Shown: positions 9,167 to 18,242, counted from the stretch's first letter. The stretch: DNA of 64,000 bases from an uncultured Prevotella sp. (GCA_946188165.1 CAMHTW010000006.1:1-64000), one strand, 5' to 3'. Notes: generated from the sequence alone by a model not told the origin. Numbers and translations are program-made.

Positions 9167-11076
9167 CCATCCTCAGACAGTATTGGGGCTACGATGACTT
9201 CCGCGGCATACAACGTAAAATCATCGAGTCCATTGGTGCTGGTCATGATACTTTGGGACTGATGCCTACGGGTGGTGGTAAGTCCATTACTTTCCAAGTG
9301 CCGGCTATGGCTATGGAAGGTACATGTATTGTTATCACTCCTTTGATAGCACTGATGAAAGACCAGGTACACCACCTCCGTCAGATTGGTATCCGCGCTG
9401 CAGCCATCTATAGTGGTATGCAGCATAGCAGTATTCTGCAAACACTGGAGAATTGCATCTTGGGCAACACAAAATTGCTCTACGTATCGCCTGAGCGATT
9501 AGGCAGCAATCTGTTTCAAACCAAGTTGCGCCATATGCGCGTATCTTTTATCACCGTTGACGAGGCGCATTGTATTTCACAATGGGGATATGACTTCCGT
9601 CCTTCCTATCTGGAAATAGCCAACATTCGCGAGCTGCTGCCTAATGTGCCCATTTTGGCACTTACCGCTACAGCTACACCACAGGTCGTGGATGATATCT
9701 GCGAAAAACTGAGCCAACAACCAACAGATACCTCTGGTGACAAACATGGTTTTTCCGTCTTCCGCATGTCTTTCGAACGCAAGAACCTGACGTATCTCGT
9801 TCGTCATTCCGACGATAAGCCTTACGACCTCATCCGTCTGTTTGAACAGACACCTGGCGCTGCCATCGTCTATGTTCGCAGTCGCCGTCATGCTCGCGAA
9901 ATCAGTGAACATCTCTGTCAAGCAGGTCTTTCGTCAACTTTCTATCATGCAGGACTGGATCATGCCGACAAAGACCGTCGCCAGCGTGAATGGCAACACG
10001 ATCGCGTACGTATCATGGTAGCTACCAACGCCTTTGGTATGGGTATCGACAAGGCCGACGTCCGATTGGTGGTTCACTATGATTGCCCCGACTCCATAGA
10101 AGCCTACTTTCAGGAGGCTGGACGTGCGGGGCGCGACGGACAACCAGCCCAAGCCATCCTGCTTTATAACAATAGTGACAATGTCAAATTGCAAAAACGC
10201 ATCAACGACACTTATCCTCCCAAGGATGACATCCGTCAGATTTACGAGCATCTGGCCTACTACTACCAGATAGCTACCGGCGACGGCTATGGTGTAGCTC
10301 ATGAGTTCAATATTGAGGAATTCTGCCTGCGTTTCCGCCACTTCCCAGTTCAGGTCAATTCTGCCCTACAGATATTAGAGCGTTCTGGTTATATAGAGTA
10401 TGACGAAGAGGCTGATAATGAGGCACGTGTCAAATTCCTGATAGGTCGCGAAGAACTATATCGTTTAGATCAGTTGTCACCTGATGAGGACAAGATTATT
10501 GTCAGCCTTCTACGCAATTATGGAGGACTGTTTGCCGACTATGGCTATATAGACGAGAGTATTGTGGCCCAACAGGCTGGCATTCCTCAGCCCCAGTGCT
10601 ACGACATTCTGAAGTCACTGTCACAACGCAACCTCATCAGTTTCATTCCACGCAAACAGGTACCTTACATCCGCTACTCCCAGCGTCGCGAAGATGCTGA
10701 ACACATCGTGCTACCTACCAGTATTTATGAAGATCGTAAGGAGCAGTATGCACAGCGTATTCAGGCCATGAAAGCCTACGCCCGAAACACTGATCGTTGC
10801 CGAAGTCGCATGTTACTCGAATACTTTGGCGAAAAGTCTGCGAAAGATTGTGGTCAGTGTGATGTCTGCCTCGATGCCCAGGGTAAGACCGTTACAAAGG
10901 AAGGACAACGCACGTGCAAACAGGAAATCTTGGCACTACTGGCCGACCACCAGCGTCATCATATAACAGAAATCCTCCGACTGGCACTACCGACGGAGGA
11001 GATAAATGTTGCTCTTGAAAGCCTTGTTTCCGAAGAACACATCAAGCTGACGGACGGCTATCTTCAGCTTGCCTGA
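9151..11076 (+). CDS. recQ: ATP-dependent DNA helicase RecQ
   Basis: 3'-5' superfamily 2 DNA helicase. 641 residues from the ATG at 9151; a TTG at 9145 is also in frame but would overlap the recJ stop. Walker A MPTGGGKS (38-45), DEAH box (137-140) followed by the aromatic loop CISQWGYDFRP, motif VI QEAGRAGRDGQ, then the zinc-binding RQC region ending CGQCDVCLD. A winged-helix tail follows, and no recognisable HRDC domain is present, so this is a short form. The last 35 bp overlap the 3' end of the convergent suhB gene. Pairing with recJ suggests the RecFOR-type recombination pathway. Confidence 0.96.
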   Translation: MVNYQSILRQYWGYDDFRGIQRKIIESIGAGHDTLGLMPTGGGKSITFQVPAMAMEGTCIVITPLIALMKDQVHHLRQIGIRAAAIYSGMQHSSILQTLENCILGNTKLLYVSPERLGSNLFQTKLRHMRVSFITVDEAHCISQWGYDFRPSYLEIANIRELLPNVPILALTATATPQVVDDICEKLSQQPTDTSGDKHGFSVFRMSFERKNLTYLVRHSDDKPYDLIRLFEQTPGAAIVYVRSRRHAREISEHLCQAGLSSTFYHAGLDHADKDRRQREWQHDRVRIMVATNAFGMGIDKADVRLVVHYDCPDSIEAYFQEAGRAGRDGQPAQAILLYNNSDNVKLQKRINDTYPPKDDIRQIYEHLAYYYQIATGDGYGVAHEFNIEEFCLRFRHFPVQVNSALQILERSGYIEYDEEADNEARVKFLIGREELYRLDQLSPDEDKIIVSLLRNYGGLFADYGYIDESIVAQQAGIPQPQCYDILKSLSQRNLISFIPRKQVPYIRYSQRREDAEHIVLPTSIYEDRKEQYAQRIQAMKAYARNTDRCRSRMLLEYFGEKSAKDCGQCDVCLDAQGKTVTKEGQRTCKQEILALLADHQRHHITEILRLALPTEEINVALESLVSEEHIKLTDGYLQLA

Positions 11077-11920
11077 CAGCTTCAAGCAGATTCTGATGAA
11101 TGACACCGTTCGTAGCGACCACACTGTCGCCTTCCATGAAATAGTCTTCGCCTTCATAATCTGTCACACATCCACCAGCCTCCATAACTATCAGCGAACC
11201 AGCCATATAGTCCCATTGACCAATGTAACGCTCAGCATAGGCATCCAATCGTCCAGCAGCCACATAACACAACGCAATAGCTGCTGAACCCATCATGCGG
11301 ATGCTGCCCACGTTGCCATAGAAATGATCTATCAGGCGCTTGATGACAGGCTTATAGGCATCACTATTATATGGCAGTTGCAAACAAAGCAACGCATCGT
11401 TAATCCCGCTCGTACCCACCTTCAGGCTTTTCACATTTCTCATTTTTCCTTTTTCGTTTCTTATTTCGCAGTAAGCACCGCCGCCTTTCCACGCATAGAA
11501 ACATTCGTCGCTGACTATCTCATAGACTACACCAATCACGATTTCACGACCCTGACAAAGAGCAATGCTGACAGCATACGGCGCAAAGCCATGAATGAAG
11601 TTCGTGGTGCCGTCCAGAGGATCAATCACCCATGTGAAGTCTGAAGGCTGATGACTGACGGATGATGTTTCCTCCATCTTACTTAAGTCATCCATCTTCG
11701 TTGTGCCTTCTTCCGTGATAAAGCCTGCCTCAGGCAATATTTCGCGCAGGGATTTTACAATCAGTTGTTCCGAGCCCTTGTCTACATACGACACATAGTC
11801 ATGGGCATGCTTGCGTTCCACCTTGTCTAACGAAAAACTCGCGCGTTCTTTTTTTATATAAGAACCCGCCTCGCGAGCCACTTGACACACAAGGCGGGTT
11901 ATCTTTTCAAGATTCTCCAT
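11042..11920 (-). CDS. suhB: Inositol monophosphatase family protein
   Basis: Mg2+-dependent phosphatase of the IMPase family; members act on inositol phosphates or related sugar or nucleotide phosphates, and substrate cannot be assigned from sequence. Metal motifs are intact: ITEEGTT (Glu70-Glu71), WVIDPLDGTTNF (about 97-108) and GQWDYMAGSLIVMEAGG near the C-terminus. 292 residues, longer than the roughly 260-270 typical. The extra length includes a stretch between EEGTT and WVIDPLDG (about 75-94) and one around NEKGKMRN, both encoded by spacer-like stutter DNA. It lies 61 bp downstream of ilvC on the same strand and converges on recQ with a 35-bp overlap of coding ends. Confidence 0.88.
   Translation of the reverse strand: MENLEKITRLVCQVAREAGSYIKKERASFSLDKVERKHAHDYVSYVDKGSEQLIVKSLREILPEAGFITEEGTTKMDDLSKMEETSSVSHQPSDFTWVIDPLDGTTNFIHGFAPYAVSIALCQGREIVIGVVYEIVSDECFYAWKGGGAYCEIRNEKGKMRNVKSLKVGTSGINDALLCLQLPYNSDAYKPVIKRLIDHFYGNVGSIRMMGSAAIALCYVAAGRLDAYAERYIGQWDYMAGSLIVMEAGGCVTDYEGEDYFMEGDSVVATNGVIHQNLLEAVRQAEDSRPSA
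11430..11470 (-). repeat. In-frame stutter sequence in suhB (first)
   Basis: Pyrimidine-rich TTCTCATTTTTCCTTTTTCG-like run on the plus strand, read on the minus strand as the polar segment EIRNEKGKMRN. It resembles intergenic spacers of this genome more than flanking suhB codons. Confidence 0.5.
11636..11700 (-). repeat. In-frame stutter sequence in suhB (second)
   Basis: Words of the GGCTGATGACTGACGGATGA type encode a Ser/Lys/Asp-rich insertion (about residues 75-94) between two catalytic motifs of the phosphatase, a position where a surface loop is expected. Confidence 0.55.
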
Positions 11921-11981
11921 TAAAAATATTAATGTTAAATACTTCTGAGCGAAGCGAATTTAATCTTTAATGTTTACTCTT

Positions 11982-13031
11982 TTAGTCTTCCTGATACTCA
12001 GGACGTAGCTTGCGAACAGTCTCACCAGCACGCCACATTTCCTGGTTGCGCATAGCTTCCAGTTCCTTCTCCAAACCAGCACGATAGTCGGGTTTAGAGT
12101 TGGCATCGATGGTAATCTGTGCCTCGTTACCAGTCTTTACTGAGTAGTACAGCCACTCCATGACGGGCTTGATGGCATCGTGGAAACGGGGAGCCCAGTC
12201 CAATGCACCACGCTGAGCAGTGGTCGAACAGTTGGCATACATCCAGTCCATACCCTTAGCGCCGAACAACGGGCCAAGGCTCTGGGTGAGCTCCTCAACA
12301 GTCTCGTTGAAAGCCTCAGAAGGTGTGTGACCATTCTCGCGCAACACTTCATACTGCGCCAACAGCAAGCCCTGGATAGCACCCATCAGGCTTCCGCGCT
12401 CACCTGTCAGGTCAGAAGTAGCCTCACGCTGGAAGGTGGTCTCAAACAGATAACCTGCACCGATACCGATACCGAAAGCCAAAGTCTTCTCTTTAGCCTT
12501 ACCCGTAGCATCCTGATAGACGGCGTATGAGCAGTTCAGACCGCGACCCTCGCAGAACATGGTACGAAGGCTGGTACCAGACCCCTTTGGAGCTACCATG
12601 ATGACATCCACATCCTTGGGAGGAACCACACCCGTGCGGTCGCTCCAGTTGATAGCAAAGCCGTGACTGTAGTACAGCGTCTTACCGGGCTTCAAATATT
12701 GCTTGATAGTGGGCCACTGCTGCATCTGACCAGCATCAGAGAGCAACATGCAGAGGATAGTACCCTTCTCGGCTGCCTCTTCGATAGAGAACAATGTCTT
12801 GCCAGGAACCCATCCGTCAGCCACAGCCTTGTCAAAAGTCTTACCCTGACGCTGGCCAACAATTACGTTGAAACCATTGTCGCGCAGGTTACAAGCCTGT
12901 CCAGGACCCTGAACACCATAACCAATCACCGCGATTACCTCGTCCTTTAATACTTCACGTGCTTTCTCAAGTGAGAACTCTTTGCTGGTGACTACAGTCT
13001 CGATAACGCCACCAAAATTCATTTCTGCCAT
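11982..13031 (-). CDS. ilvC: Ketol-acid reductoisomerase (NADP+)
   Basis: Second common step of valine, leucine and isoleucine synthesis: Mg2+-dependent alkyl migration and NADPH reduction of acetolactate or acetohydroxybutyrate. 349 residues (class I length). The Rossmann motif VIGYGVQGPGQACNLRDNG lies near residues 35-53, and the cofactor loop GQRQGKTFDKA follows. The C-terminal all-helical domain contains TSDLTGERGSLMGAIQGLL and SEAFNETVEELTQ, with the acidic metal ligands. The gene has its own clear promoter at 13167-13197 and a leader of about 130 nt. No other ilv genes are adjacent; suhB follows. Confidence 0.96.
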   Translation of the reverse strand: MAEMNFGGVIETVVTSKEFSLEKAREVLKDEVIAVIGYGVQGPGQACNLRDNGFNVIVGQRQGKTFDKAVADGWVPGKTLFSIEEAAEKGTILCMLLSDAGQMQQWPTIKQYLKPGKTLYYSHGFAINWSDRTGVVPPKDVDVIMVAPKGSGTSLRTMFCEGRGLNCSYAVYQDATGKAKEKTLAFGIGIGAGYLFETTFQREATSDLTGERGSLMGAIQGLLLAQYEVLRENGHTPSEAFNETVEELTQSLGPLFGAKGMDWMYANCSTTAQRGALDWAPRFHDAIKPVMEWLYYSVKTGNEAQITIDANSKPDYRAGLEKELEAMRNQEMWRAGETVRKLRPEYQED

Positions 13032-13160
13032 AATGCAAATTTGTTTTTAAATTGTTATACATATCCCTTGCGTACCATGCCCGCCCTACCCGAGAGCAGT
13101 CGTCTTATCAGTCCGCCCAGCGCTTACTCGAAACACCGACAAGGGGGTAACTCATAAAAT
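13032..13160 (-). other. Untranslated leader of ilvC with a possible 15-codon ORF
   Basis: About 130 nt lie between the predicted ilvC transcription start and its ATG, long for this window. An ATG at 13155 opens a 15-residue reading frame (MSYPLVGVSSKRWAD, stop at 13108). It contains one Leu and two Val, too few to argue for classical branched-chain attenuation. No strong terminator-like hairpin was found. The function is unknown. Confidence 0.3.
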
Positions 13161-13166
13161 CGCTTG

Positions 13167-13197
13167 CAAAATTAATAAAAAAATATGAGCCAACAAA
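13167..13197 (-). promoter_or_regulatory. ilvC promoter
   Basis: On the minus strand: TTTG (13197-13194), 19 nt, TAATTTTG (13174-13167), an exact match to the Bacteroidota consensus. Predicted start near 13160. Confidence 0.85.
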
Positions 13198-13285
13198 ATT
13201 GTTAGCCCGCTTTTTTTATCGAAATTACATTATTTTCATCTAAGGCAATGTGGCCGCAATTTCGCTAATAAATTCTTTGAGCGAT

Positions 13286-13360
13286 AAGTGCCACTTCTTG
13301 CACAATAAGCCCTGCTTAATTTCTAATAAGAGCCACTTATTTTTCATTAAGAGCTGGTTA
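13286..13360. repeat. Row of four short palindromes in the ilvC/5'-nucleotidase gap
   Basis: AAGTGCCACTT (13286-13296), TAAGCCCTGCTTA (13306-13318), AATAAGAGCCACTTATT (13325-13341) and a weaker TAAGAGCTGGTTA (13348-13360) follow each other about every 20 bp. All share a TAAG...CTTA frame. The rest of the 13032-13558 gap holds the ilvC leader and promoters; no other gene was seen. Confidence 0.5.
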
Positions 13361-13530
13361 TTGACTAAAACATTTTATTAATAAACAAATCCTAACTTTT
13401 TATGGAAAAAGTGATGTATAAAACAAATAGGGAATTTAAAGCTGATTGATTCGCGGATTATGACCGATAAAACAAGTGGAAAATTCCCAAAATTTTGGAG
13501 TTACTTTATCCTTATTTCAAAATTATTTTG

Positions 13531-13538
13531 TAATTTTG
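13531..13538 (+). promoter_or_regulatory. -7 element for the 5'-nucleotidase gene
   Basis: TAATTTTG at 13531-13538 lies 20 bp before the ATG at 13559; no good -33 TTTG is seen. Its position rules out a translation start upstream of it, although the frame stays open back to 13460. Confidence 0.6.
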
Positions 13539-13558
13539 CGACAAAATATGTGTTGACA

Positions 13559-15325
13559 ATGAAGAATTTTTTAATTTCAGCTGTTCTGATGATGAGTGCC
13601 CTGTCGGTGATGGGTGCTCCAAAAGGCAATAAAACCGTGAAATTGAAGATAATAGAGACCAGTGATGTGCATGGCTATTTCTTCCCATGGGACTTCATGG
13701 AGGGCAAACCTATTGATGGTTCGCTGGCTCGCGCTAATACTTATATTAATAAAGAACGTAAGAAGTACGGACAAAACCTGCTGTTGATTGACAATGGCGA
13801 CATTGTGCAAGGTCAGCCCTGCGTGTACTGGTCGAATTTCGTGGCAACGGACAGAATGAACTTGGCAGCCAGCGTCGTCAACTACATGAAATATGATGTC
13901 GAGACCATTGGTAACCATGATATAGAACCAGGCCATAAGGTATACGACAAATGGATGAACGAGGTACGTTGTCCGCTACTGGGTACGAATATTGTGAAAG
14001 AAGGCAGTAAAACCAGCAAGGCAGTTCCATCGAACTGCTATGGCAACTTGAAGCCCTACTCTGTCCATGTGAAGGACGGTGTGAAGATATGCATCATAGG
14101 CATGTTGACGCCTGCCATTCCCAGTTGGCTGAACCAACAGATATGGAAAGGCATGGAGTTCGAAGATATGGTGTTCAGTGCCCGCAAATGGGTAAAACAC
14201 ATCAAGGAACACGAGAAACCCGACCTTTTGATAGGTCTATTCCACTCAGGACTGAACAGCGGCATCAAGACAGACGAGTACGACGAAGATGCTACCGAGG
14301 CTGTTGCTAAGCAAGTACCCGGCTTCGACATCATCTTCTTTGGACACGACCATCAAGTGCATAACGAATGGATAACCAACTGTGCCAATGAACAGGTGCT
14401 GTGCCTGGACCCCAGCTGCTTTGTGAAGAACGTTGCCGAGGCTAACATCACGCTGACTTTCAAGAAAGGCAAACTGGTGAAGAAGGACATCAAGGGGAGC
14501 ATTGTCAGTGTGAAAAACGAAGAGGTTGACCAACAGATGATGCAGTACTTCAGCAAGGAGATACAGCAGGTGAAAGACTTTGTGGGCCAGCGCGTTGGCG
14601 AATTTAAGACCCCTATCTTTACACGTGAGAGTTTCTTTGGCAACTCTGCTTTTACTGACCTGATTCACTCGTTGCAGTTACAGATTTCAAAGGCAGAAAT
14701 CTCGTTTGCCGCCCCTTTGGCCTTCAACACCACCATCAAGGCCGGCGAAGTGACAATGGCCGATATGTTCAAGCTCTACCGTTTTGAAAACCTGATGTTC
14801 GTGCTGCGTATGTCGGGTGCTGAGATTCTTCGTCATCTGGAAATGAGCTACGACCTGTGGACCAATACGATGACGTCGCCCGACGATCATGCCCTGTTGC
14901 TGAACGACGCCTCGACGAACGACCAGCAACGCACGGGATTCAAGAACTATACCTTCAATTTCGACTCGGCATCAGGCATCGACTACGAAGTTGACCTGAC
15001 CAAGCCTGACGGACAAAAAGTTCGCATACTGCGCATGTCGAATGGTGAACCTTTCGACGAGAACAAGTGGTACAAGGTGGTGATGAGCAGCTACAGAGCC
15101 AATGGCGGCGGCGAGCTGTTGACGAAAGGGGCTGGCATTCCGAAAGATTCGCTGGAGGGTCGTGTGCTATATCATACAGACTTAGACCTGCGCCACTATT
15201 TGACTGAGGAAATACGGCATCAGGGCAGTATTGACCCTCAGCCAGCCAATAATTGGCGTTTCGTACCAGAGACATGGGTAAAACCAGCATTAGAACGTGA
15301 CAGAATCAAACTATATGGAAAATAA
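13559..15325 (+). CDS. Exported bifunctional metallophosphatase/5'-nucleotidase
   Basis: Periplasmic or surface nucleotide-scavenging enzyme of the UshA / 2',3'-cyclic-nucleotide phosphodiesterase type. The start is the ATG at 13559, which gives a clean signal peptide (MKNFLISAVLMMSALSVMGA) and lies just after the -7 element. Metallophosphoesterase motifs: ETSDVHG (D36, H38), IDNGDIVQGQ, GNHDIEPG, LFHSG and FFGHDHQVHNE. The C-terminal 5'-nucleotidase domain carries SGIDYEVDLTKPDG and YRANGGGELLTKGAG, which form the substrate-binding region. 588 residues, typical. The nudC start overlaps its last 11 bp, suggesting a nucleotide-turnover pair. Confidence 0.9.
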   Translation: MKNFLISAVLMMSALSVMGAPKGNKTVKLKIIETSDVHGYFFPWDFMEGKPIDGSLARANTYINKERKKYGQNLLLIDNGDIVQGQPCVYWSNFVATDRMNLAASVVNYMKYDVETIGNHDIEPGHKVYDKWMNEVRCPLLGTNIVKEGSKTSKAVPSNCYGNLKPYSVHVKDGVKICIIGMLTPAIPSWLNQQIWKGMEFEDMVFSARKWVKHIKEHEKPDLLIGLFHSGLNSGIKTDEYDEDATEAVAKQVPGFDIIFFGHDHQVHNEWITNCANEQVLCLDPSCFVKNVAEANITLTFKKGKLVKKDIKGSIVSVKNEEVDQQMMQYFSKEIQQVKDFVGQRVGEFKTPIFTRESFFGNSAFTDLIHSLQLQISKAEISFAAPLAFNTTIKAGEVTMADMFKLYRFENLMFVLRMSGAEILRHLEMSYDLWTNTMTSPDDHALLLNDASTNDQQRTGFKNYTFNFDSASGIDYEVDLTKPDGQKVRILRMSNGEPFDENKWYKVVMSSYRANGGGELLTKGAGIPKDSLEGRVLYHTDLDLRHYLTEEIRHQGSIDPQPANNWRFVPETWVKPALERDRIKLYGK

Positions 15326-16103
15326 AGAAGTGAAAAAATATTATTTCGTTTTTTGTAAGGAAGACCTGCTATTGGAAAAATTGCCAGACGGCACATATAC
15401 CATTCCACTGCAGGAAGAAGCGCCCACGGAGCTAAAGCCATGGACCAACGTTATGAACGTTACGCCATTAGATGGTGTGGAAGTGAAAACTTATCGAATC
15501 AATTCCCCCGTTACCGACATACCACACTACGAGATGTGCGGACTGCGCCAGAGTTTCTTCAAACTGACGAAGCCCCTCTATCTGAAAGCTGGCAAGTGTC
15601 AGGAACTACTTTACTGGGATCAAAATACACGCTTTTGCGGTGTGTGTGGTGCCCCTATGCGGATGGATACAGATATATCAAAAAAGTGTACAGAATGTGG
15701 TAAGGAGATATGGCCGCAGTTGGCTACTGCCGTTATTGTATTGATACATCGTGGTGACGAGGTGTTACTGGTCAGGGCCAAGAACTTCAAACGCGACTAT
15801 TACGGACTGGTGGCAGGTTTTGTAGAAACAGGCGAAACGCTAGAAGAAGCCGTTGCACGCGAGGCATTGGAAGAGACAGGTGTTACCATCACAAACATCC
15901 GTTACTTTGGTTCACAGCCATGGCCCTACCCTTGCGGTCTGATGGTGGGCTTTAATGCCGAATACGTATCAGGCGAAATTCATTTACAGCAAAGCGAGAT
16001 AGCCAAAGGCGGTTGGTTTCGCAAGGACAACCTGCCTGAAATCCCTGAAAAACTAAGTATAGCCCGCATGTTGCTTGACGCATGGACGGGAAATGAGGGA
16101 TGA
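15315..16103 (+). CDS. nudC: NAD(+)/NADH pyrophosphatase (Nudix; RNA decapping)
   Basis: Hydrolyses NAD(H) to NMN(H) and AMP; family members also remove NAD caps from RNA. Order of features: N-terminal domain, zinc ribbon (CGVCGAP...CTECGKE, four Cys), Nudix box GFVETGETLEEAVAREALEE (with the following TGV), then SQPWPYP, the NudC signature. 262 residues from the ATG at 15315; a GTG at 15297 is in frame but less likely. Overlaps the preceding 5'-nucleotidase by 11 bp, so translation is probably coupled. Confidence 0.94.
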   Translation: MENKEVKKYYFVFCKEDLLLEKLPDGTYTIPLQEEAPTELKPWTNVMNVTPLDGVEVKTYRINSPVTDIPHYEMCGLRQSFFKLTKPLYLKAGKCQELLYWDQNTRFCGVCGAPMRMDTDISKKCTECGKEIWPQLATAVIVLIHRGDEVLLVRAKNFKRDYYGLVAGFVETGETLEEAVAREALEETGVTITNIRYFGSQPWPYPCGLMVGFNAEYVSGEIHLQQSEIAKGGWFRKDNLPEIPEKLSIARMLLDAWTGNEG

Positions 16104-16159
16104 AATATGATAGATGATGTGAGAAGGTTAAAATGGTAAGAGAGTGACAGGGTGAGAAG
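16104..16159 (+). repeat. GAGAAGGT-type stutter spacer
   Basis: Words such as GATGAAATATGATAGATGAT and GGGTGAGAAGGTGAGAAAG fill the gap up to, and partly into, the GTG start at 16160. No hairpin or promoter consensus is seen. Confidence 0.55.
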
Positions 16160-17566
16160 GTGAGAAAGAAGGCCAACATAGCAACGATAGCTGACATCAT
16201 TGTGATTATAGCAGTGACGTTGCTTAATCCTATGCTGTTTCCTCAGATGCCACCACCATCCATTCCTGACAAGGTGGTAAAACATTATAAGGTACAGCTG
16301 ACAGCGGATTCCATACAAAACGCCATTGCACTGACGGAGAAGGAGATTGACGAGATGAGTTATTACCTGCGTCTGCACAACGTGATGGATGACGGCTATA
16401 ACCTTGTGGCAGAATACAATACCACCCTGCAACAGCGTCTTCAACTGCTGAAAAAACAACAAGCAGGCAATGTCTCTAAAACCATTCGGAGGGAATACAT
16501 TGCTGCGAAGAACAGACCAATGACAGCTGTTAAGACACTGCATGGTTATTGGAAAGCTGGCCGCTACTATATTGGACCTCTGAATGGTGAAGGTATTACG
16601 CGTGATGAGAATGGGTGTATCATTTGTGCCCTATGGGATGCCGACACCATTGTCAAGGCCCGTCGCATCGATTCGCTGGGTGTCTATTACGGTCAGATGA
16701 ACAGTTTCATGGAGGCATACGGTGAAGGCACGTTCGACAGTAAGGATGGCTCGCACTATGAAGGTCTGTGGCAGGCAGGCAAGCGTCATGGTTTCGGCTT
16801 CGAGTCATCGCCCAACCATCAGGTACGTGTAGGACATTGGAAGAAAGACAAATTCCTGGGTGAGAAACTGCGCTATACGACAGAACGCATCTATGGCATT
16901 GACATCTCACGCCATCAGCACGACATAGGTAAGAAGCACTATGGCATCAACTGGCACCAGTTGCGCATTACGTCGCTTGGCCGTAAGCATAATACGGAGG
17001 GACTTACCTACCCTGTCTCGTTCGTTTATATCAAGTCGACAGAAGGTATTACCATTCGTAACCGCTACTTCTTAAAGGACTATATGGACGCTCATAAACA
17101 GGGTATTCACGTAGGTGCCTATCATTTCTTCAGTCTGAAGACATCGGCCATCGATCAGGCTAACTATTTCGTAAACCATACACTGATTAGAGAGAGCGAT
17201 TTTCCACCTGTACTCGACGTAGAGCCTTCAGATGCACAAATCGAGCAGATTGGCGGTGGCGAAGTATTGTTAAAGCGCGTACGCCAATGGCTGGAGCTGG
17301 TAGAACGCCGTACGGGCAAACGTCCCATCCTGTACATCAACCAGATGTTTATCAACAAATATATGGTCAATGCTGACGACATCAAGCAGCGCTACAATGT
17401 CTGGATAGCCCGCTATGGCGAATATAAGCCCGATGTCAAACTGGTGTACTGGCAACTGACACCAGAGGGACGCGTGGACGGTATTACAGGACCTGTGGAC
17501 ATCAATGTGTTCAATGGCTTCCAGGGACAGTTTGAAGAATTCTGCCGTACAGGATTTCACAAGTAG
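16160..17566 (+). CDS. Membrane-anchored GH25 muramidase with MORN repeats
   Basis: Likely peptidoglycan hydrolase (N,O-diacetylmuramidase fold). The N-terminus has a hydrophobic anchor (IATIADIIVIIAVTLLNPMLF). Residues about 130-240 contain MORN-type repeats (GYWKAGRYYIGPLNGEGI, YEGLWQAGKRHGFGF, VGHWKKDKFLGEK). The C-terminal GH25 barrel begins YGIDISRHQ (catalytic-site Asp), with YIKSTEG, GAYHFF, VLDVEPS (Asp-x-Glu) and YWQLT. 468 residues from a GTG at 16160; no ATG fits. The 3' end overlaps the convergent trmN6 by 10 bp. MORN repeats fused to a GH25 enzyme are uncommon; they may bind membrane lipid or wall. A second, simpler GH25 protein occurs at 48474-49367. Confidence 0.85.
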   Translation: MRKKANIATIADIIVIIAVTLLNPMLFPQMPPPSIPDKVVKHYKVQLTADSIQNAIALTEKEIDEMSYYLRLHNVMDDGYNLVAEYNTTLQQRLQLLKKQQAGNVSKTIRREYIAAKNRPMTAVKTLHGYWKAGRYYIGPLNGEGITRDENGCIICALWDADTIVKARRIDSLGVYYGQMNSFMEAYGEGTFDSKDGSHYEGLWQAGKRHGFGFESSPNHQVRVGHWKKDKFLGEKLRYTTERIYGIDISRHQHDIGKKHYGINWHQLRITSLGRKHNTEGLTYPVSFVYIKSTEGITIRNRYFLKDYMDAHKQGIHVGAYHFFSLKTSAIDQANYFVNHTLIRESDFPPVLDVEPSDAQIEQIGGGEVLLKRVRQWLELVERRTGKRPILYINQMFINKYMVNADDIKQRYNVWIARYGEYKPDVKLVYWQLTPEGRVDGITGPVDINVFNGFQGQFEEFCRTGFHK

Positions 17567-18234
17567 AAATCGCCAGTCAGCAACGTGTATTGTTCGTCGC
17601 CTATTACCAACTCTGTCTGTTCACACGGACAGGGTTGTTTCTTATAAGCCAGCAGATAGCGGCGCACAGGCTTTGTCGGCGTAGTCTTGACAGCACAAAC
17701 ACGACTGGGAAAAAAGCCTTGAAAAATAGCTTCATCGTCCATACGGCGACGATAGTCAAAGGGAACGATGACACTTAGTTCGCCATCATCGTTGAGCAAA
17801 CGACTTGCTGTCGCCATCAGGTCTGCATAGCTCAATGTTTCAGTATGGCGTGCCACATTGCGCTGATGGTCGGGAGCCTGAAGTGAGTCGATAAAAAACG
17901 GCGGATTGCTGACTATAGCATCAAAACAGTCGTCAAATGATTCGTCCATATCCTGCAATTTTGTCTGTTCTAAGCGTATGCAAGTGGAAAATGGCGACAC
18001 CACGACATTAGCAGTGGCCTGACGGACAGCACCCTCGTCGATATCGATGCCCAAAACATGAGCATCAGGATAGCGCTGGGCCATCATCAAAGCGATGATG
18101 CCAGTACCTGTACCAACGTCAAGAATCCTTGCACCGCCACAGGCCCAAGCACCCAAAAGGACACCGTCAGTACCCACTTTCATGGCACATTCGTCTTGCT
18201 CAATCGTGAACTGTTTGAAGCGAAACATCGTCAT
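17557..18234 (-). CDS. trmN6: tRNA1(Val) (adenine(37)-N6)-methyltransferase
   Basis: SAM-dependent methyltransferase (YfiC family) that modifies A37 of tRNA1-Val. Recognised by FRFKQFTIEQDECAMKVGTD near the N-terminus, motif I ILDVGTGTGIIALM, IDIDEGAV and the catalytic VSNPPFF. About 225 residues. The frame is open up to 18267, but a TATCTTTG promoter element at 18243-18250 lies inside that extension, so the start should be the ATG at 18234 or 18228. Divergent from lon, with only about 90 bp between them. Confidence 0.9.
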   Translation of the reverse strand: MTMFRFKQFTIEQDECAMKVGTDGVLLGAWACGGARILDVGTGTGIIALMMAQRYPDAHVLGIDIDEGAVRQATANVVVSPFSTCIRLEQTKLQDMDESFDDCFDAIVSNPPFFIDSLQAPDHQRNVARHTETLSYADLMATASRLLNDDGELSVIVPFDYRRRMDDEAIFQGFFPSRVCAVKTTPTKPVRRYLLAYKKQPCPCEQTELVIGDEQYTLLTGDFYL

Positions 18235-18242
18235 ATAGGGTG

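Noticed and set aside
13032..13160. Branched-chain amino-acid attenuator before ilvC
   Set aside because: The small frame has only three branched-chain codons and no terminator/antiterminator pair was found.
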